Origin: Pollutimonas sp963706785
GTDB taxonomy: Bacteria > Pseudomonadota > Gammaproteobacteria > Burkholderiales > Burkholderiaceae_B
Reading direction: 5' to 3'
Length of the DNA stretch: 64,000 nt
NCBI GenBank assembly: GCA_963706785.1
Contig: CAVPNJ010000009.1
Location: forward strand, 1-64,000
Shown here: one piece after another, positions 45,321 to 54,923 of the stretch
How the letters are laid out: the number at the start of each line of letters is the position of its first letter
Numbering within the stretch: the stretch's first letter is position 1
Program-made: the position numbers and the translations under genes
The notes under the pieces: model-generated
Seen by the model: the letters and a program-made list of their open reading frames with translations, nothing else
The model's database searches: none
Told to the model about the DNA's origin: nothing

Positions 45321-45348
45321 AAAAGCAGTGCGGCACAACCGCACTGCT
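45321..45348 (-). terminator. Rho-independent terminator after sstT
   Basis: On the minus strand GCAGTGCGG and CCGCACTGC (9-base-pair stem, 5-base loop) with a T5 tail. It may also stop gph transcripts coming from the other side, but no T tract lies there. Confidence 0.8.
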
Positions 45349-45353
45349 GCTGC

Positions 45354-46598
45354 CTATGGTTTCACCCAAACGGGAACCATGTCCCGCGAATGCGACCCGG
45401 CAGCCGTGAACAACACGTCGGTTGACGAATTCAAGGCCGTCTCCGCGGAATCTTGCACTACCCCAATAATGAAGCCCACGCCCACCACCTGAATCGCCAA
45501 ATCGTTAGAGATGCCGAATAGACTACAAGCCAATGGAATCAGCAGGAGCGAGCCGCCTGCCACACCCGACGCACCGCATGCACAAATTGTGGCGACAACA
45601 CTTAACAGCAGAGCGGTAGGTAAATCGACCACAATCCCTAAAGTATTGACGGCAGCCAGGGTCAATACCGTAATGGTGATCGCGGCCCCAGCCATATTAA
45701 TGGTTGCGCCTAGCGGTATAGAAACGGAATAGGTGTCTTCGTCCAGACCCAAGCGCTTGCACAGAGCAATATTGATAGGAATGTTCGCGGCTGAACTTCG
45801 GGTGAAGAATGCCGTGATCCCACTTTCACGCAGACAGGTAAAGACCAGCGGGTATGGGTTATGCCGGATCTTGAGAAAAACAATCAAGGGATTCACTAAA
45901 AGAGCCACAACCAACATGCAGCCAATCAGCAGTGCGAGCAGGCGGGCATAATCCAGCAAGGCGCCAAAACCTGTCTCCGCGATAGTGGACGCGACAAGAC
46001 CAAAAATTCCTATCGGCGCGAGCCGAATAATGACTCTCACGATAAAGGAAAGGCTTAGGGATAAGTCGCCGATTACATTTCTGGTCGCACCATGCGCATG
46101 ACGCAGCGCCAGCCCAATGGCAATCGCCCATGCCAAGATCCCGATATAGTTGGCATTTGCTAAAGCATTGATTGGGTTATCTACAACACTCATCAAAAGA
46201 GCTTGAAGCACCTCGACGATGCTACCCGGAGGGCTGACCGCTTCATTGCCGGCTTTCAACTGTAGCGTTAATGGAAACATGAAGCTCGCAACAACTGCTA
46301 CCAGCGCTGCCGCGAAGGTTCCCAACAAATACAAGCCAAGAATCGGACCAATGCTAGTCTGCTGACCTTTCTTGTGGTTGGCGATAGAGGCGGCTACCAG
46401 CACAAATACGAGAATTGGCGCAACGGACTTCAAGGCGCTTATGAAGAGATCACCCAGAAGGTCTACATATTGAGCTGCTGAAGGAAAAAACAACGCAAGT
46501 ACGATGCCTGCTACCAAACCGATTAGAATTTGAACTACCAGACTGCCGCTGCCAATGAACTGCAAGAGTGGATTCTGCTTAACTGCGCCGAGACTCAT
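45354..46598 (-). CDS. sstT: Serine/threonine:Na+ symporter
   Basis: A 414-residue dicarboxylate/amino acid:cation symporter (DAACS) protein, exactly the E. coli SstT length. The Ser-rich reentrant loop around FFTRSSAANIPINIALCKRLG and the transport motif GATINMAGAAITITVL are present. It has about eight membrane segments plus two hairpins. Start chosen at 46598 (MSLGAVKQ), with GGAG 6 bases upstream; longer open frames to 46688 exist. Monocistronic. Confidence 0.93.
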   Translation of the reverse strand: MSLGAVKQNPLLQFIGSGSLVVQILIGLVAGIVLALFFPSAAQYVDLLGDLFISALKSVAPILVFVLVAASIANHKKGQQTSIGPILGLYLLGTFAAALVAVVASFMFPLTLQLKAGNEAVSPPGSIVEVLQALLMSVVDNPINALANANYIGILAWAIAIGLALRHAHGATRNVIGDLSLSLSFIVRVIIRLAPIGIFGLVASTIAETGFGALLDYARLLALLIGCMLVVALLVNPLIVFLKIRHNPYPLVFTCLRESGITAFFTRSSAANIPINIALCKRLGLDEDTYSVSIPLGATINMAGAAITITVLTLAAVNTLGIVVDLPTALLLSVVATICACGASGVAGGSLLLIPLACSLFGISNDLAIQVVGVGFIIGVVQDSAETALNSSTDVLFTAAGSHSRDMVPVWVKP

Positions 46599-46778
46599 TC
46601 CGGACTCCAAAGCCATGCCATTTCGGCTTGTGTAATAAACCTCGCTTCCAGCTCGCATCTGTCGTCTTGGAGACAGACACTCTTCCAATGTAGGGTGTGG
46701 AAGCTGGCCGCGTGCGTTGCTTTAGGGATTCCTAATCCCCGCAATACAGCCCACGGAATTTTACCACCCCCTTTTTCC

Positions 46779-46807
46779 TGTTCAAAAAACGCCTTGTGCG
46801 CTATACT
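46779..46807 (+). promoter_or_regulatory. ssrA promoter
   Basis: A perfect-looking -10 TATACT (46802-46807) lies 8 bases before the mature tmRNA 5' end; a weak -35 (TGTTCA, 46779-46784) is 17 bases upstream. The 217-base gap between sstT and ssrA must hold both promoters. Confidence 0.6.
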
Positions 46808-46815
46808 GGACTCCT

Positions 46816-47181
46816 GGGGTCGATCCGGCTTCGACGTGGGTCGCGAAACAGAGTAGGGCATGCCGAGCACCAGTAAGCTCGTAAATCCACTGGAACACTA
46901 CAAACGCCAACGACGAGCGTTTCGCTTTAGCCGCCTAGTGCGGTAAGCCGCTGCACTAATTTGTCTTTGGGTTAGGTAGGGTAAAACCTACAGCAGCGTC
47001 ATTTACAAAGAATCGGATTTTGCTGGGTCACTCAGCTCAATCTTAAATTGATGTGAATCGCCAAGGAAGGGCCTGTCGGTTGGCATGATCCAAGGTTAAA
47101 ACTTAAAATGAACCGAATAAGCATGTAGAACTGCCTGCAGAGGGCTTGCGGACGCGGGTTCAATTCCCGCCGACTCCACCA
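46816..47181 (+). ncRNA. ssrA: Transfer-messenger RNA
   Basis: A 366-base tmRNA that rescues stalled ribosomes. The 5' end GGGGTCGATCCGGCTTCGAC and 3' end with GGTTCAATTCCCGCC and ACTCCACCA pair as the acceptor arm and T arm of the tRNA-like part. The tag reading frame begins with the resume codon GCC at 46906 and ends with TAG at 46936-46938, encoding ANDERFALAA. That tag is usual in Bordetella-like betaproteobacteria. A strong terminator follows. Confidence 0.97.
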
Positions 47182-47215
47182 GTACAACAAACGCCACGCT
47201 ACGTGGCACTAGACG

Positions 47216-47242
47216 GGGCACATAGAAATATGTGCCCTTTTT
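47216..47242 (+). terminator. Rho-independent terminator after ssrA
   Basis: GGGCACATA, tetraloop GAAA, TATGTGCCC and five T. It ends the tmRNA transcript 35 bases beyond its CCA. Confidence 0.9.
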
Positions 47243-47377
47243 AGTGTCTGGCGGTGTCGTGATTCGCACCGGAATCGCATGCGATTCGCACTGATTCCGA
47301 CGGTCACATAATCAACGCGACATGTTCGACGCATTGATTACGAAACTCGATGAGCGGATCTCGGGGCAGCCTACCCT

Positions 47378-48139
47378 TCACACATATGCCTCTAAAGCGC
47401 GCTTACCCACGTTGTCAGGCAACAAGCTTGCGGCAGCCTCGTCGAGAACGATTTTCACCCGAGGATGCCGTTTTAGTATTGTAAAGGGAACGGCCTCGGT
47501 GACTTCGTTTTGATAGTACTCGGCCAGGATTGGCGCCTTGCTCTCTCCAGTTGCAACCAGCAGTATCTCGCGAGCATCCATGATGTCTTGCATGCCCATG
47601 GTTATGGCTGAAGCGGGGACAATTGCGTTTTTAGCAAAAAATCGACTGTTGTCTGCACGGGTGCGTTCGGAGAGCTGAACAACGTGACAGCGGCTGTCGA
47701 ATGCCGTACCAGGCTCGTTAAAACCAATATGTCCGTTGCCCCCTACTCCCAACAATTGCAGGTCTATACCGCCATGTTGCTGTACTTTGGCGGAGTACTC
47801 GAGACAGTGTTCTTCCAGATTCGTTGCCTGACCGTCGGGCAGGTGGTGCCGAGATTCATTAAAACCCACATGTTTGAACAGGTGCTGACGCATATAAGCC
47901 GCATAGCTTTTCGGATGATCGGCGTCCAACCCCACATATTCGTCCAGATTGAAGGAAATCATCTGGGAGAGGTCCAGTTGCTGTTGTTGTGCTTGCTTCA
48001 CAAAGCTCGCATAAATGGGCTCCATGGTTCCGCCCGTCGCCGCGCCCAAGACGAAATCGGGCTTGCTTTTGACCTTGTCGATCAGCACTGTGCTGACGTA
48101 TTCGGCGACTGAAGAAGTATCGGGAAAAATAAGAAACAT
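47378..48139 (-). CDS. nagB: Glucosamine-6-phosphate deaminase
   Basis: A 253-residue isomerase/deaminase that turns glucosamine 6-phosphate into fructose 6-phosphate and ammonia. FNLDEYVGL holds the catalytic Asp region and GVGGNGHIGFNEPGTAF the active-site loop. It stands alone: nagA and a transporter are not adjacent. A 12-base palindrome 91 bases upstream may be its operator. It lies in the looser region after ssrA. Confidence 0.93.
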   Translation of the reverse strand: MFLIFPDTSSVAEYVSTVLIDKVKSKPDFVLGAATGGTMEPIYASFVKQAQQQQLDLSQMISFNLDEYVGLDADHPKSYAAYMRQHLFKHVGFNESRHHLPDGQATNLEEHCLEYSAKVQQHGGIDLQLLGVGGNGHIGFNEPGTAFDSRCHVVQLSERTRADNSRFFAKNAIVPASAITMGMQDIMDAREILLVATGESKAPILAEYYQNEVTEAVPFTILKRHPRVKIVLDEAAASLLPDNVGKRALEAYV

Positions 48140-48229
48140 GGGCTATGGCCTCGCCTTTGCGCAATAATTGCATTGGTTTGTAGATGGCTACTCGAGAAAT
48201 GCATGGGATCGTAGCACAGCCCTATTTTG

Positions 48230-48241
48230 CTGGTCGACCAG
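48230..48241. promoter_or_regulatory. Candidate operator upstream of nagB
   Basis: CTGGTCGACCAG is a perfect 12-base palindrome. On the minus strand it overlaps the position expected for a -35 box, 16 bases before TACGAT. Its half-site TGGTC recalls GntR/NagR-type operators, which usually have two more central bases. An 8-base-pair inverted repeat (CCGGCATT ... AATGCCGG, 48258-48285) lies just upstream. Confidence 0.4.
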
Positions 48242-48347
48242 TAGTCTAGCCGTCCTCCCGGCATTGCGATGCATTCAAATGCCGGATTGCCTCGTCTCCC
48301 ATAGTGACGATTTCGACAATTTCGCCAGCATCAAGCATTGACTTTCC

Positions 48348-48600
48348 TCACCCGTCCCGGCGTCGCGTAGCGAAGATTTCATTCGCGAGGAAAATAAAGG
48401 TGCCTGCGACAGTCACGGCCCCGATCAGCCCGATCGCCATGGCGTATCCGTACCGCGCTACCAGGACTCCGGTGGTCGCCAAACCGATCACACTGCCTGC
48501 ACGTTCCCACATGCGCAGGGCCCCAAGCGCTTTTGCGGAAGTGGTGCGTCTAACGCCCGTCGTGGGGCCATCCGGACGATCCGAAGTTCGGCCTACACCT
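48348..48600 (-). pseudogene. C-terminal remnant of an MFS transporter
   Basis: On the minus strand about 80 codons end at TGA 48348-48350 and read as the last part of a major facilitator transporter: TTSAKALGALRMWERAGSV, then two hydrophobic segments (IGLATTGVLVARYGYAM and AIGLIGAVTVAGTFIFL) and a basic tail ATRRRDG. Upstream the frame hits a stop (TGA, about 48601-48606) with no start codon or ribosome site. The rest of the gene is absent. A 13-base direct repeat flanks the break. Confidence 0.6.
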
Positions 48601-48632
48601 CAGAAGAAAATGGCCAATATTCGGCCTACACC
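48587..48632 (+). repeat. 13-base direct repeat at the edge of the MFS remnant
   Basis: TTCGGCCTACACC occurs at 48587-48599 and again at 48620-48632, with a 20-base spacer. It marks the point where MFS homology stops and may be a deletion or slippage scar. Confidence 0.5.
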
Positions 48633-48774
48633 GTATGGATGGATCGATAGGCTGAGCTTAAGCCGTTTGAACAAATTAAGAGGCATAGCCTACTTCTTTA
48701 GGGCGAATGTCGACTTAGGCGATGGCCGATAGAATCGGAAACCTATTCTCACTAAATGCATTAGCGGAGTCTTT

Positions 48775-49362
48775 ATGTCCTATTTCGGCGAGTTTGATGG
48801 CGTTAGCGAGCCATCAAAGCAGCATCTGATAAGCTTTCTTCAGCAATCAAGAAACTTTCTATTTGATGTGATCCGGAACAGGCTTGTAGGCTTTGGACGA
48901 GTTGATGATTTAGACCTTTTTGATGCAGGGACGAGGTGGCAGGCAGAGGCCTTGATTTATGACCGCCACCGCGACTTCGAAAAAATTATAGAAGCGGTAA
49001 ATCGTCTTCCGCGCAAAAGCAGAGCGTTGGCCAAGCATGGCCTCGTAGGGCCACCGCAACGATTCAAGCTTGCGGCCATGGTGCGCCTGGAAAACCGGGT
49101 CGGATTCTTCCGCACCGAGGAAATAATAAAGAAAATTCTCGAAGACATAAATCACATCTTCGATTCGACATGCGACGCTTTAGAGTCCGCATCGAATGAA
49201 CCCGGCCCGGAAGCATCGAAGTATCAAGCCGCCTTCGTAAATGTAGAAATGGGAATAATCATCCAGGAAATCAAAACAATAATTGAAACCTTGTTGCATA
49301 AGGTTCAGTACCTTGCCGGCCGTCCAATAGCGAGAAAACGAGAACCGGCAATGGCCGGTTAG
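48775..49362 (+). CDS. Hypothetical protein, helical, 195 aa
   Basis: A 195-residue soluble protein of predicted mostly helical nature. GGAG lies 5 bases before the ATG. No domain recognised; charge alternates and the region near residues 95-135 (NRVGFFRTEEIIKKILEDIN) could form a coiled coil. The stop lies within a small hairpin (AACCGGC-GCCGGTT, 49345-49362). Flanked by the MFS remnant and the subtilase, it may be acquired DNA. Confidence 0.55.
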   Translation: MSYFGEFDGVSEPSKQHLISFLQQSRNFLFDVIRNRLVGFGRVDDLDLFDAGTRWQAEALIYDRHRDFEKIIEAVNRLPRKSRALAKHGLVGPPQRFKLAAMVRLENRVGFFRTEEIIKKILEDINHIFDSTCDALESASNEPGPEASKYQAAFVNVEMGIIIQEIKTIIETLLHKVQYLAGRPIARKREPAMAG

Positions 49363-49422
49363 AGGTTCGTGTACTCGCCTAGAGGCAATACACCAACGGC
49401 CGACACGCCGGCCAAGAATCGG

Positions 49423-51799
49423 CTACGTCCACATATCGACGCCCAGCGCGGCGATGCTTCGGCCCTCGTTGATGCCATGCAGCAAGTAGTGCTGCAGTGG
49501 GTTCATCTCCGCGGCGGCCACATCGGGGTTATCGGCAAGGTAGTCCGCAGTATCCATCCAACTTGAAGGCGTGCGCCCTTCGGTCCAGCCCCACTCTTGA
49601 TAGTGCTGGTAACCACTATTCAATGCACCGCTCTTCAGTGCTTGAGCGACATCCACATTGTTCGCCAGATACCATTTTTCGTTGAACAAGGCATTGGGGT
49701 TGCGGCCCTCACCTGCGCCCCACAACGTGTAATGATTCAAACCGCTCGCAATCAGCCCGGCCGAGACAGCCGCCGCCACATCGGGGTTCTGGCCCAGGTA
49801 GCCGGCTTCGTCGAACAAGCCCGGCCCCAAGTCCATGGGCTTGTTGATCAGCACTACCTGGTCGGCGAAATGCAGCAGTTCGACGTTGTATGCTGCATCA
49901 ATGCCACCGCCGGACAAACCGTGACTATGAATAGCCACGACATCGCCCCGATGCGCTACGGTGTAATTGGAAAATTCACCAATCAACCGCAAGACATCTA
50001 GACCCGAACCGCCGTCCACGTGGTTGTTGCCCCGTCCGGCCATCAAAATGTTGTCGGCGCCGTTGCCAATCAGGATGTCGTCGCCGTCGCCAGAGATTAG
50101 ATGGCGAAAGCCGCTGGTATTGGTCAGACTGATTTCCGTGCCGCCTATCCAGGACAAGCCGCTGTTTAGATCAAAGCGCACGTTGCCGGTGACGGCCGCC
50201 GCGTTCAGCGTGGCGCCATCGCTCGCCTTCAGCGTGGTGCGATCCGGCTGCAAGTTGGTGAAGCTGGTGAACTCGTCAGTGAAGATCTGGGTACCCCCGC
50301 CGGCGCTGCCGGCGGTGTGATGCCAAAATAGACCAATCCTTAAGTTCCACCGTCTCGCCATCGACCGCATTGCTGATGTGCAGCTTCCAGTCGCCGGCCA
50401 GCCCGCTACCCCAGTTCAGCACCGTATTCAGGGTGTAATCCAGCGTGCCATCATAATCTTCATCGTCCAGATCTTCGAAAAACGGGGGCTGATCGATGAG
50501 CCGGCTTATCATGCCGTCTGGCGAGATCAGTTCCACCGTGACATGCTGCATTTTCGCCGCCTCGATGCTGACCGTCACGGTCATCTGCTCGACTCGGTAG
50601 TCCGGCGCAAAACTAGCGGTAGCCCAGGCCTGCTGGCCGGCAGCCACCGTTAATACGCTCTGAGAGACACGGCCCTGTTCCAGCACCAGGTTGGACACCG
50701 TGCCGGCCTTCATCCAACTTTCAGCCAGCCGCGCGGCAGCATGGGCGTCGATATGGCCATAGCCGAAATCATGGCTGGCCAGCAGCGCGCCGCCGTTCCA
50801 GTCGCGCGCGCCGTTGAAGGCGTGGTCGTATTCGCGATCAAGGAAGGTCGCCCGCTTGGCCGAATAGGCCAGAATTTCTTGAACGTCGCGGTAGCCCAGG
50901 CGGGCATTGGCTTCCAGCATCAGGGCAATCACGCCGGCTGCCACGGGCGTCGCAGCCGACGTGCCATTGAAGGACCCCACATAGTTGCCGGCCACGCCGG
51001 CCTCCCTGTTGTAACCATCGACGCCCTGGCGATCGGTTGTGACCATGGAGGCAGGCGGGTCCGAATCTGAACCCGAACCTGGCGCCGTCACGAGAATCGA
51101 TGCCCCCTGCGTGGAATAGGATGCGATACCCCCATTTTGATGGCCCGCCGCCACGATGATAGCCCAGGGGGAGTTGTCCGTTGGGTCGTAATTGGTGTTG
51201 TATTTTTCCTCTCGATCGTTCCCTCCGGCAAACAGCGACACTATGCCCAGCCCATCGCGGCCGAATTCCGCCATGTCGCGTCCCACGGCATGGTAAGCAG
51301 ACAGTTGCTCCTGATCCATTAAAGGCCCTGGGCCCCAACTGTTGGTCGATATGCTCACCCCGTTAGCAATCTTCTTTTCCGCGGCCATCTGAAATGAAGA
51401 CAAAAGGCTTACATTTTCACTGAACGACATGCGATACATTGTGAACGCAGCCCCCCATGCAACCCCCACGCCGCCAATGCCGTTATTGGCCGTAGCCGCC
51501 ACCAGACCTGCAACAGCCACGCCATGCGCGTCATTGGGCAACCGAGCCATACCGCCTGGTACGTTTAAAGAAACGTCCCAGGCCAGGTCCTGCCGATAAT
51601 TGCGGACGAGATCGGGATGAGTTTCGTCCATTCCGTCGTCCAGCACCCCGACCAGCACACCCCGACCTGTGTAATCGGGCCAAACCGAAACCACGTTGAT
51701 ATCGTAGCCGGCCACACTGCCAGGCGTATTGCCCCTATTGAGCAGGTGCCATTGCAGGGAAAACAAAGGATCGGAGGGAATGAAGGAGTTAGTCGTCAT
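49423..51799 (-). CDS. Subtilase (S8/kexin-like) with P domain and C-terminal repeat array, frameshifted
   Basis: About 791 residues if the frame is repaired at about 50324-50332, where WSIL and WHHTAGS parts fall in different frames (one extra base fits). Order: no clear signal peptide, S8 catalytic domain with Asp in VGVLDDGMDETHPDL, His in DAHGVAVAGL and Ser in NGTSAATPVA, then a kexin-type P domain (QMTVTVSIEAAKMQHVTVEL to WGSGLAGDWKLHI). After that comes an RTX-like stretch (SGDGDDILIGNGADN, GRGNNHVDGGSG) and four YLxxNPDV repeats of about 45-50 residues. Secretion by a type I system is plausible. No transporter lies nearby. Confidence 0.82.
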
Positions 51800-51965
51800 G
51801 GTGCTAGGCCTATGTCAGCAAATGTCAATTAGCAGACAAATAGTAACCGTAAGGCCTTATTGACACCAACCATAACTTTCAGCACCAAGCGTGCGCGAAA
51901 GATATCCGCGCCAGTTTCCAGGACCGCCGCTTGCTGCCTGTTGAACTTACAACAAGGAGCATGCA

Positions 51966-52250
51966 ATGACACAATCGAAGCTAGATCCAGGTCAAACAGA
52001 TAAACCCATCGATATCCAGGACGAGAGGCAATTCGCCCACGAAAAGGATCCGCGGGCGGAACTGGGCTTGAAGTCGCCAACGAAAGACGCTGAAAATAAA
52101 AACAAAAGCGCGAAACGCCAAGAAGCAGAGCGGCAGAAAGCTACGCAATTTGATGGCAATCCCAATCCAAAAGGCGTGCCCTCCTCGCCTCTTGAACTCA
52201 AGGATGACACACCGATGACTCTGGGCAAAGAGTCCCGCAATGACCAATAG
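51966..52250 (+). CDS. Small hydrophilic, probably disordered protein (94 aa)
   Basis: A 94-residue polypeptide rich in Lys, Glu, Gln, Asn and Pro (MTQSKLDPGQTDKPIDIQDE at its start). AAGGAG lies 8 bases upstream, so it is likely translated. There is no hydrophobic core, so it is probably disordered. Such small hydrophilic proteins are often induced by desiccation or osmotic stress, in line with the neighbouring csbD-like gene; the role is not shown. The 234 bases to the next gene hold no frame that I can support. Confidence 0.55.
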   Translation: MTQSKLDPGQTDKPIDIQDERQFAHEKDPRAELGLKSPTKDAENKNKSAKRQEAERQKATQFDGNPNPKGVPSSPLELKDDTPMTLGKESRNDQ

Positions 52251-52484
52251 CGATCGCCCTTTACGCCATCTTCTGAATCGCAGAGTATTAGACTAGCTCG
52301 ATGGAATCGTTTTAGGCGGTAGCGACAGCGCTGCCGGATCGATCTATTGAATGATGCAAGATAAGGGCGTGCTTTATGCATTACTTGCATGTAAACTGGT
52401 CAAACCGCTGACATTGGCAACTCACCTGCGCGATCTCTGTCCAAACGGCGACTGCCTGGTGTTATCCCCGAGGAGGTAATCGTC

Positions 52485-52913
52485 GTGGCCACAACCATTG
52501 AACGCAGGTATTCTCGAGTAATCCATCCCATCCATGCGGTCTTGCTGGCAGGAAGCATCCCTCTCTTCTTAGGTGCGGCACTTAGCGATGCCGCCTACGC
52601 TTCGACTTACGAGATTCAGTGGAATAATTTCGCCTCTTGGTTCCTCGTCGGCGCCCTGTTCTTTTCCGGTTTTGCCCTCATCTTCTTGATCGTCGATTTG
52701 TTTCGCGCCGATCGTCGTGCCCGCGGCATAGGTATTTACGGCGCAGTACTGCTGGCCACATGGCTGGTTGGCTTCTTCGACGCATTGATGCACGCCAGGG
52801 ACGCCTGGGCAAGCATGCCCGGCGGACTCATCATGTCGGTCATCGCCACCGTACTGGCGTGCGTAGCGACATGGATGGGCTTTTACCACCCACGCAGCGG
52901 AGGCGTGAAATGA
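52485..52913 (+). CDS. DUF2231 membrane protein
   Basis: A 142-residue inner-membrane protein with four predicted helices. The start IHPIHAVLLAGSIPLFLGAA matches DUF2231. In many bacteria this family precedes a sorbosone dehydrogenase-like gene, as here; it could be a redox or quinone-linked partner but this is not established. The stop overlaps the next ATG by 4 bases (ATGA). SD GAGGAGG upstream. Confidence 0.8.
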   Translation: MATTIERRYSRVIHPIHAVLLAGSIPLFLGAALSDAAYASTYEIQWNNFASWFLVGALFFSGFALIFLIVDLFRADRRARGIGIYGAVLLATWLVGFFDALMHARDAWASMPGGLIMSVIATVLACVATWMGFYHPRSGGVK

Positions 52914-54203
52914 AACGCTCTAGCCTACTTGCGGTCGTCAGCGTCTCGGCATTGCTGGGCGCCTGTAGCGGCGGCGATTCAGAACCATTGCAGTACGGTT
53001 CCTCCCCAGAACTGCCGCAGCCCGAGCGCGGCGTGCTGCCCAATATGACGATCGCCGACCCCGGCGGAATGGGGCGACCAGCGCCCGGTGGTGCCCGAGG
53101 GCTACACCATCAGCGCAATCGCCACGGGCTTGCAGATTCCGCGCCAGACGCTGGTGTTGCCCAATGGCGACATCCTGGTGGCCGAAGGTAGGGGCGGCAA
53201 TGCACCAAACCTCAAGCCCAAAGACATTATCGCTGGCCCCATCAAAGCCTATGGCACCAGCCCGGTGAACGGGGGCAACCGCCTGACCTTGCTGCGCGAC
53301 GCCGACGGCGACGGCACCTACGAGATGCAAACTGTCTTTGCGGACAATTTAAATGCACCATACGGGCTTGCCTTTGCTAACGGCAGCCTCTACGTTGCCA
53401 ATCAGGATGCCTTGGTGCGCTTCGCCTACCAGGATGGCCAGACCAAGGCCGGCGCAGCGCCCGAGAAAATTACGGACCTGCCCTCGGAAATCAACCACCA
53501 CTGGACCAAGGCACTCGCAGCTAGTGCAGATGGGCGGTTCCTGTACGTCGCCATCGGTTCCAACAGCAATATCACCGAGCGCGGCATGACGGCCGAAGTC
53601 GATCGGGCCAGGGTATGGCAAGTAGATGCCCATAGCGGGGCACATAAACCTTACGCGACGGGCCTGCGTAATCCTACTGCGCTGGCGATTCAACCCGGCA
53701 CGGGCCAGCTATGGGTGGTCGTGAATGAACGTGACGAGATCGGTCCAAATCTCGTCCCAGATTACCTTACTGCGGTCCGCGAAGGCGGCTTCTACGGCTG
53801 GCCTTACAGCTACTGGGGCAAGAACGTCGATACGCGTGCTCAGCCGCAAGATCCTGACAAGGTCGCTTCGGCGATTACGCCTGATTACAGCCTCGGGGCG
53901 CACGTAGCCGCGCTGGGCCTCGCTTTCTCCGCCCCAGTCATGGGCAAGGATTTCGCCGATGGAGTTTTCGTCGGCGAACACGGCAGCTGGAACCGCTCGG
54001 ATCCGGTTGGCTACAAGGTCGTTTTCGTACCGTTTCGCGACGGTCGCCCCGCCGGTCCACCGGTGGACTTCGTCTCCGGCTTCCGTGGCAGCGACGGCAA
54101 GACCCGCGGTCGCCCCGTCGGAGTAACGGTCGATCCACGCGGGGCTCTTCTCGTCGCCGACGATCTTTCGAACACCATCTGGCGCGTCACACCGAAACGG
54201 TAG
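52910..54203 (+). CDS. PQQ-dependent sugar (L-sorbosone) dehydrogenase-like lipoprotein, frameshifted
   Basis: About 430 residues when repaired. It starts at 52910 with MKRSSLLAVVSVSALLGACS, a lipoprotein signal (Cys19). The frame breaks at CCCC 53059-53062 (removing one C gives ADPAEWGDQRPVVPEGY) and then runs to 54203 as a six-bladed PQQ-type propeller with PNGDILVAEGRGG, GLAFANGSLYVAN, GLRNPTALAIQPGTGQLWV and the final VTVDPRGALLVADDLSNT. The family uses PQQ or similar cofactors to oxidise aldoses and aldehydes. It is coupled to the DUF2231 gene by a 4-base overlap. Confidence 0.82.
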
Positions 54204-54307
54204 CAATAAACCCTTTTTCGCTGCGGATTTGCCCGAATTCTGAACGGTCGCTCCGGGAACTCTGCATGCTGGCCACTAATGCGTGCGAACCAAAGGAGGG
54301 CACCACC

Positions 54308-54517
54308 ATGCCAAAATCCAGCATTAAGTATGACCGCAACGAACGAAATGGAGACCCAGTCGGGCAGAGACGCCCATTACGGCAATCGGTAAGCATGACA
54401 GCTCCTCAGCCATCGCAAGGCCGAGTATTTTCGACCGGAGTCGCGGAACAATCCAACGAGCGTCAAACCGATGTAGGTCGTGAAATTAAATCGGATAGGA
54501 AAAATGATGGCACTTAA
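54308..54517 (+). CDS. Small hydrophilic protein (69 aa)
   Basis: A 69-residue polar protein starting MPKSSIKYDRNERNGDPVGQ, with GGAGGG 7 bases before the ATG at 54308. No hydrophobic segment, no domain recognised. Similar in style to the protein at 51966-52250 and in the same direction. Probably part of the same stress set. Confidence 0.5.
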   Translation: MPKSSIKYDRNERNGDPVGQRRPLRQSVSMTAPQPSQGRVFSTGVAEQSNERQTDVGREIKSDRKNDGT

Positions 54518-54537
54518 GGCGGCACAGCGATTGCTGA

Positions 54538-54564
54538 TGAAAAAAGCCGCACAACTAGGCGGCT
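54538..54564 (-). terminator. Terminator-like hairpin, minus strand
   Basis: On the minus strand AGCCGC pairs with GCGGCT across an 8-base loop and is followed by six T. It faces transcripts that read through from the minus-strand lipoprotein gene at 54924-55376. Confidence 0.45.
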
Positions 54565-54600
54565 ACCTGCCTAATCATCAATGGCATCAGGAGTACGGAT

Positions 54601-54783
54601 ATGGATAAGGATCGTATCAAAGGCGCCGCCAAGGAAGTTAAAGGCGCTGTGAAGGAAACTGCAGGCAAAGTCACGGGAAGCCGGTCGACTGAAGCTGAAG
54701 GCAAGGCGGAAAAAGCCGGTGGCACCGTCCAACGCAAAACGGGGGAAACAAAAGACGCGATTCGCGATACAGTTAAAAAGTAA
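54601..54783 (+). CDS. CsbD-like stress protein
   Basis: A 60-residue protein matching the CsbD family (MDKDRIKGAAKEVKGAVKE at its start), whose members are sigma-factor-controlled general stress proteins in many bacteria. Strongly charged amphipathic helix content. SD AGGAG lies 7 bases upstream. A T-rich terminator follows directly. Confidence 0.88.
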   Translation: MDKDRIKGAAKEVKGAVKETAGKVTGSRSTEAEGKAEKAGGTVQRKTGETKDAIRDTVKK

Positions 54784-54804
54784 GTCCCGTGCCACGTGCA
54801 TCTC

Positions 54805-54836
54805 GAGCCCTCCTTAGCCGGCGGGCTTTTTTTATT
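54805..54836 (+). terminator. Rho-independent terminator after the csbD-like gene
   Basis: AGCCC and GGGCT flank an inner stem (TTAG loop region, CTCC/CGG) and end in seven T. It closes the plus-strand stress run. Confidence 0.7.
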
Positions 54837-54923
54837 AATCGACCGATTTAGCCGTGCTTCGGGCCATCTAAACTGAGTTGAACATAGCATTTTTCTAGTA
54901 TGGTTCCTGCCGTTCCCGCTTAT

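Noticed and set aside
47182..47340. Possible attachment-site duplicate of the ssrA 3' end
   Set aside because: No second copy of the T-arm or acceptor sequence was seen in the window.
48304..48732. Plus-strand 142-codon frame
   Set aside because: Opposite strand of the MFS remnant; no start signal.
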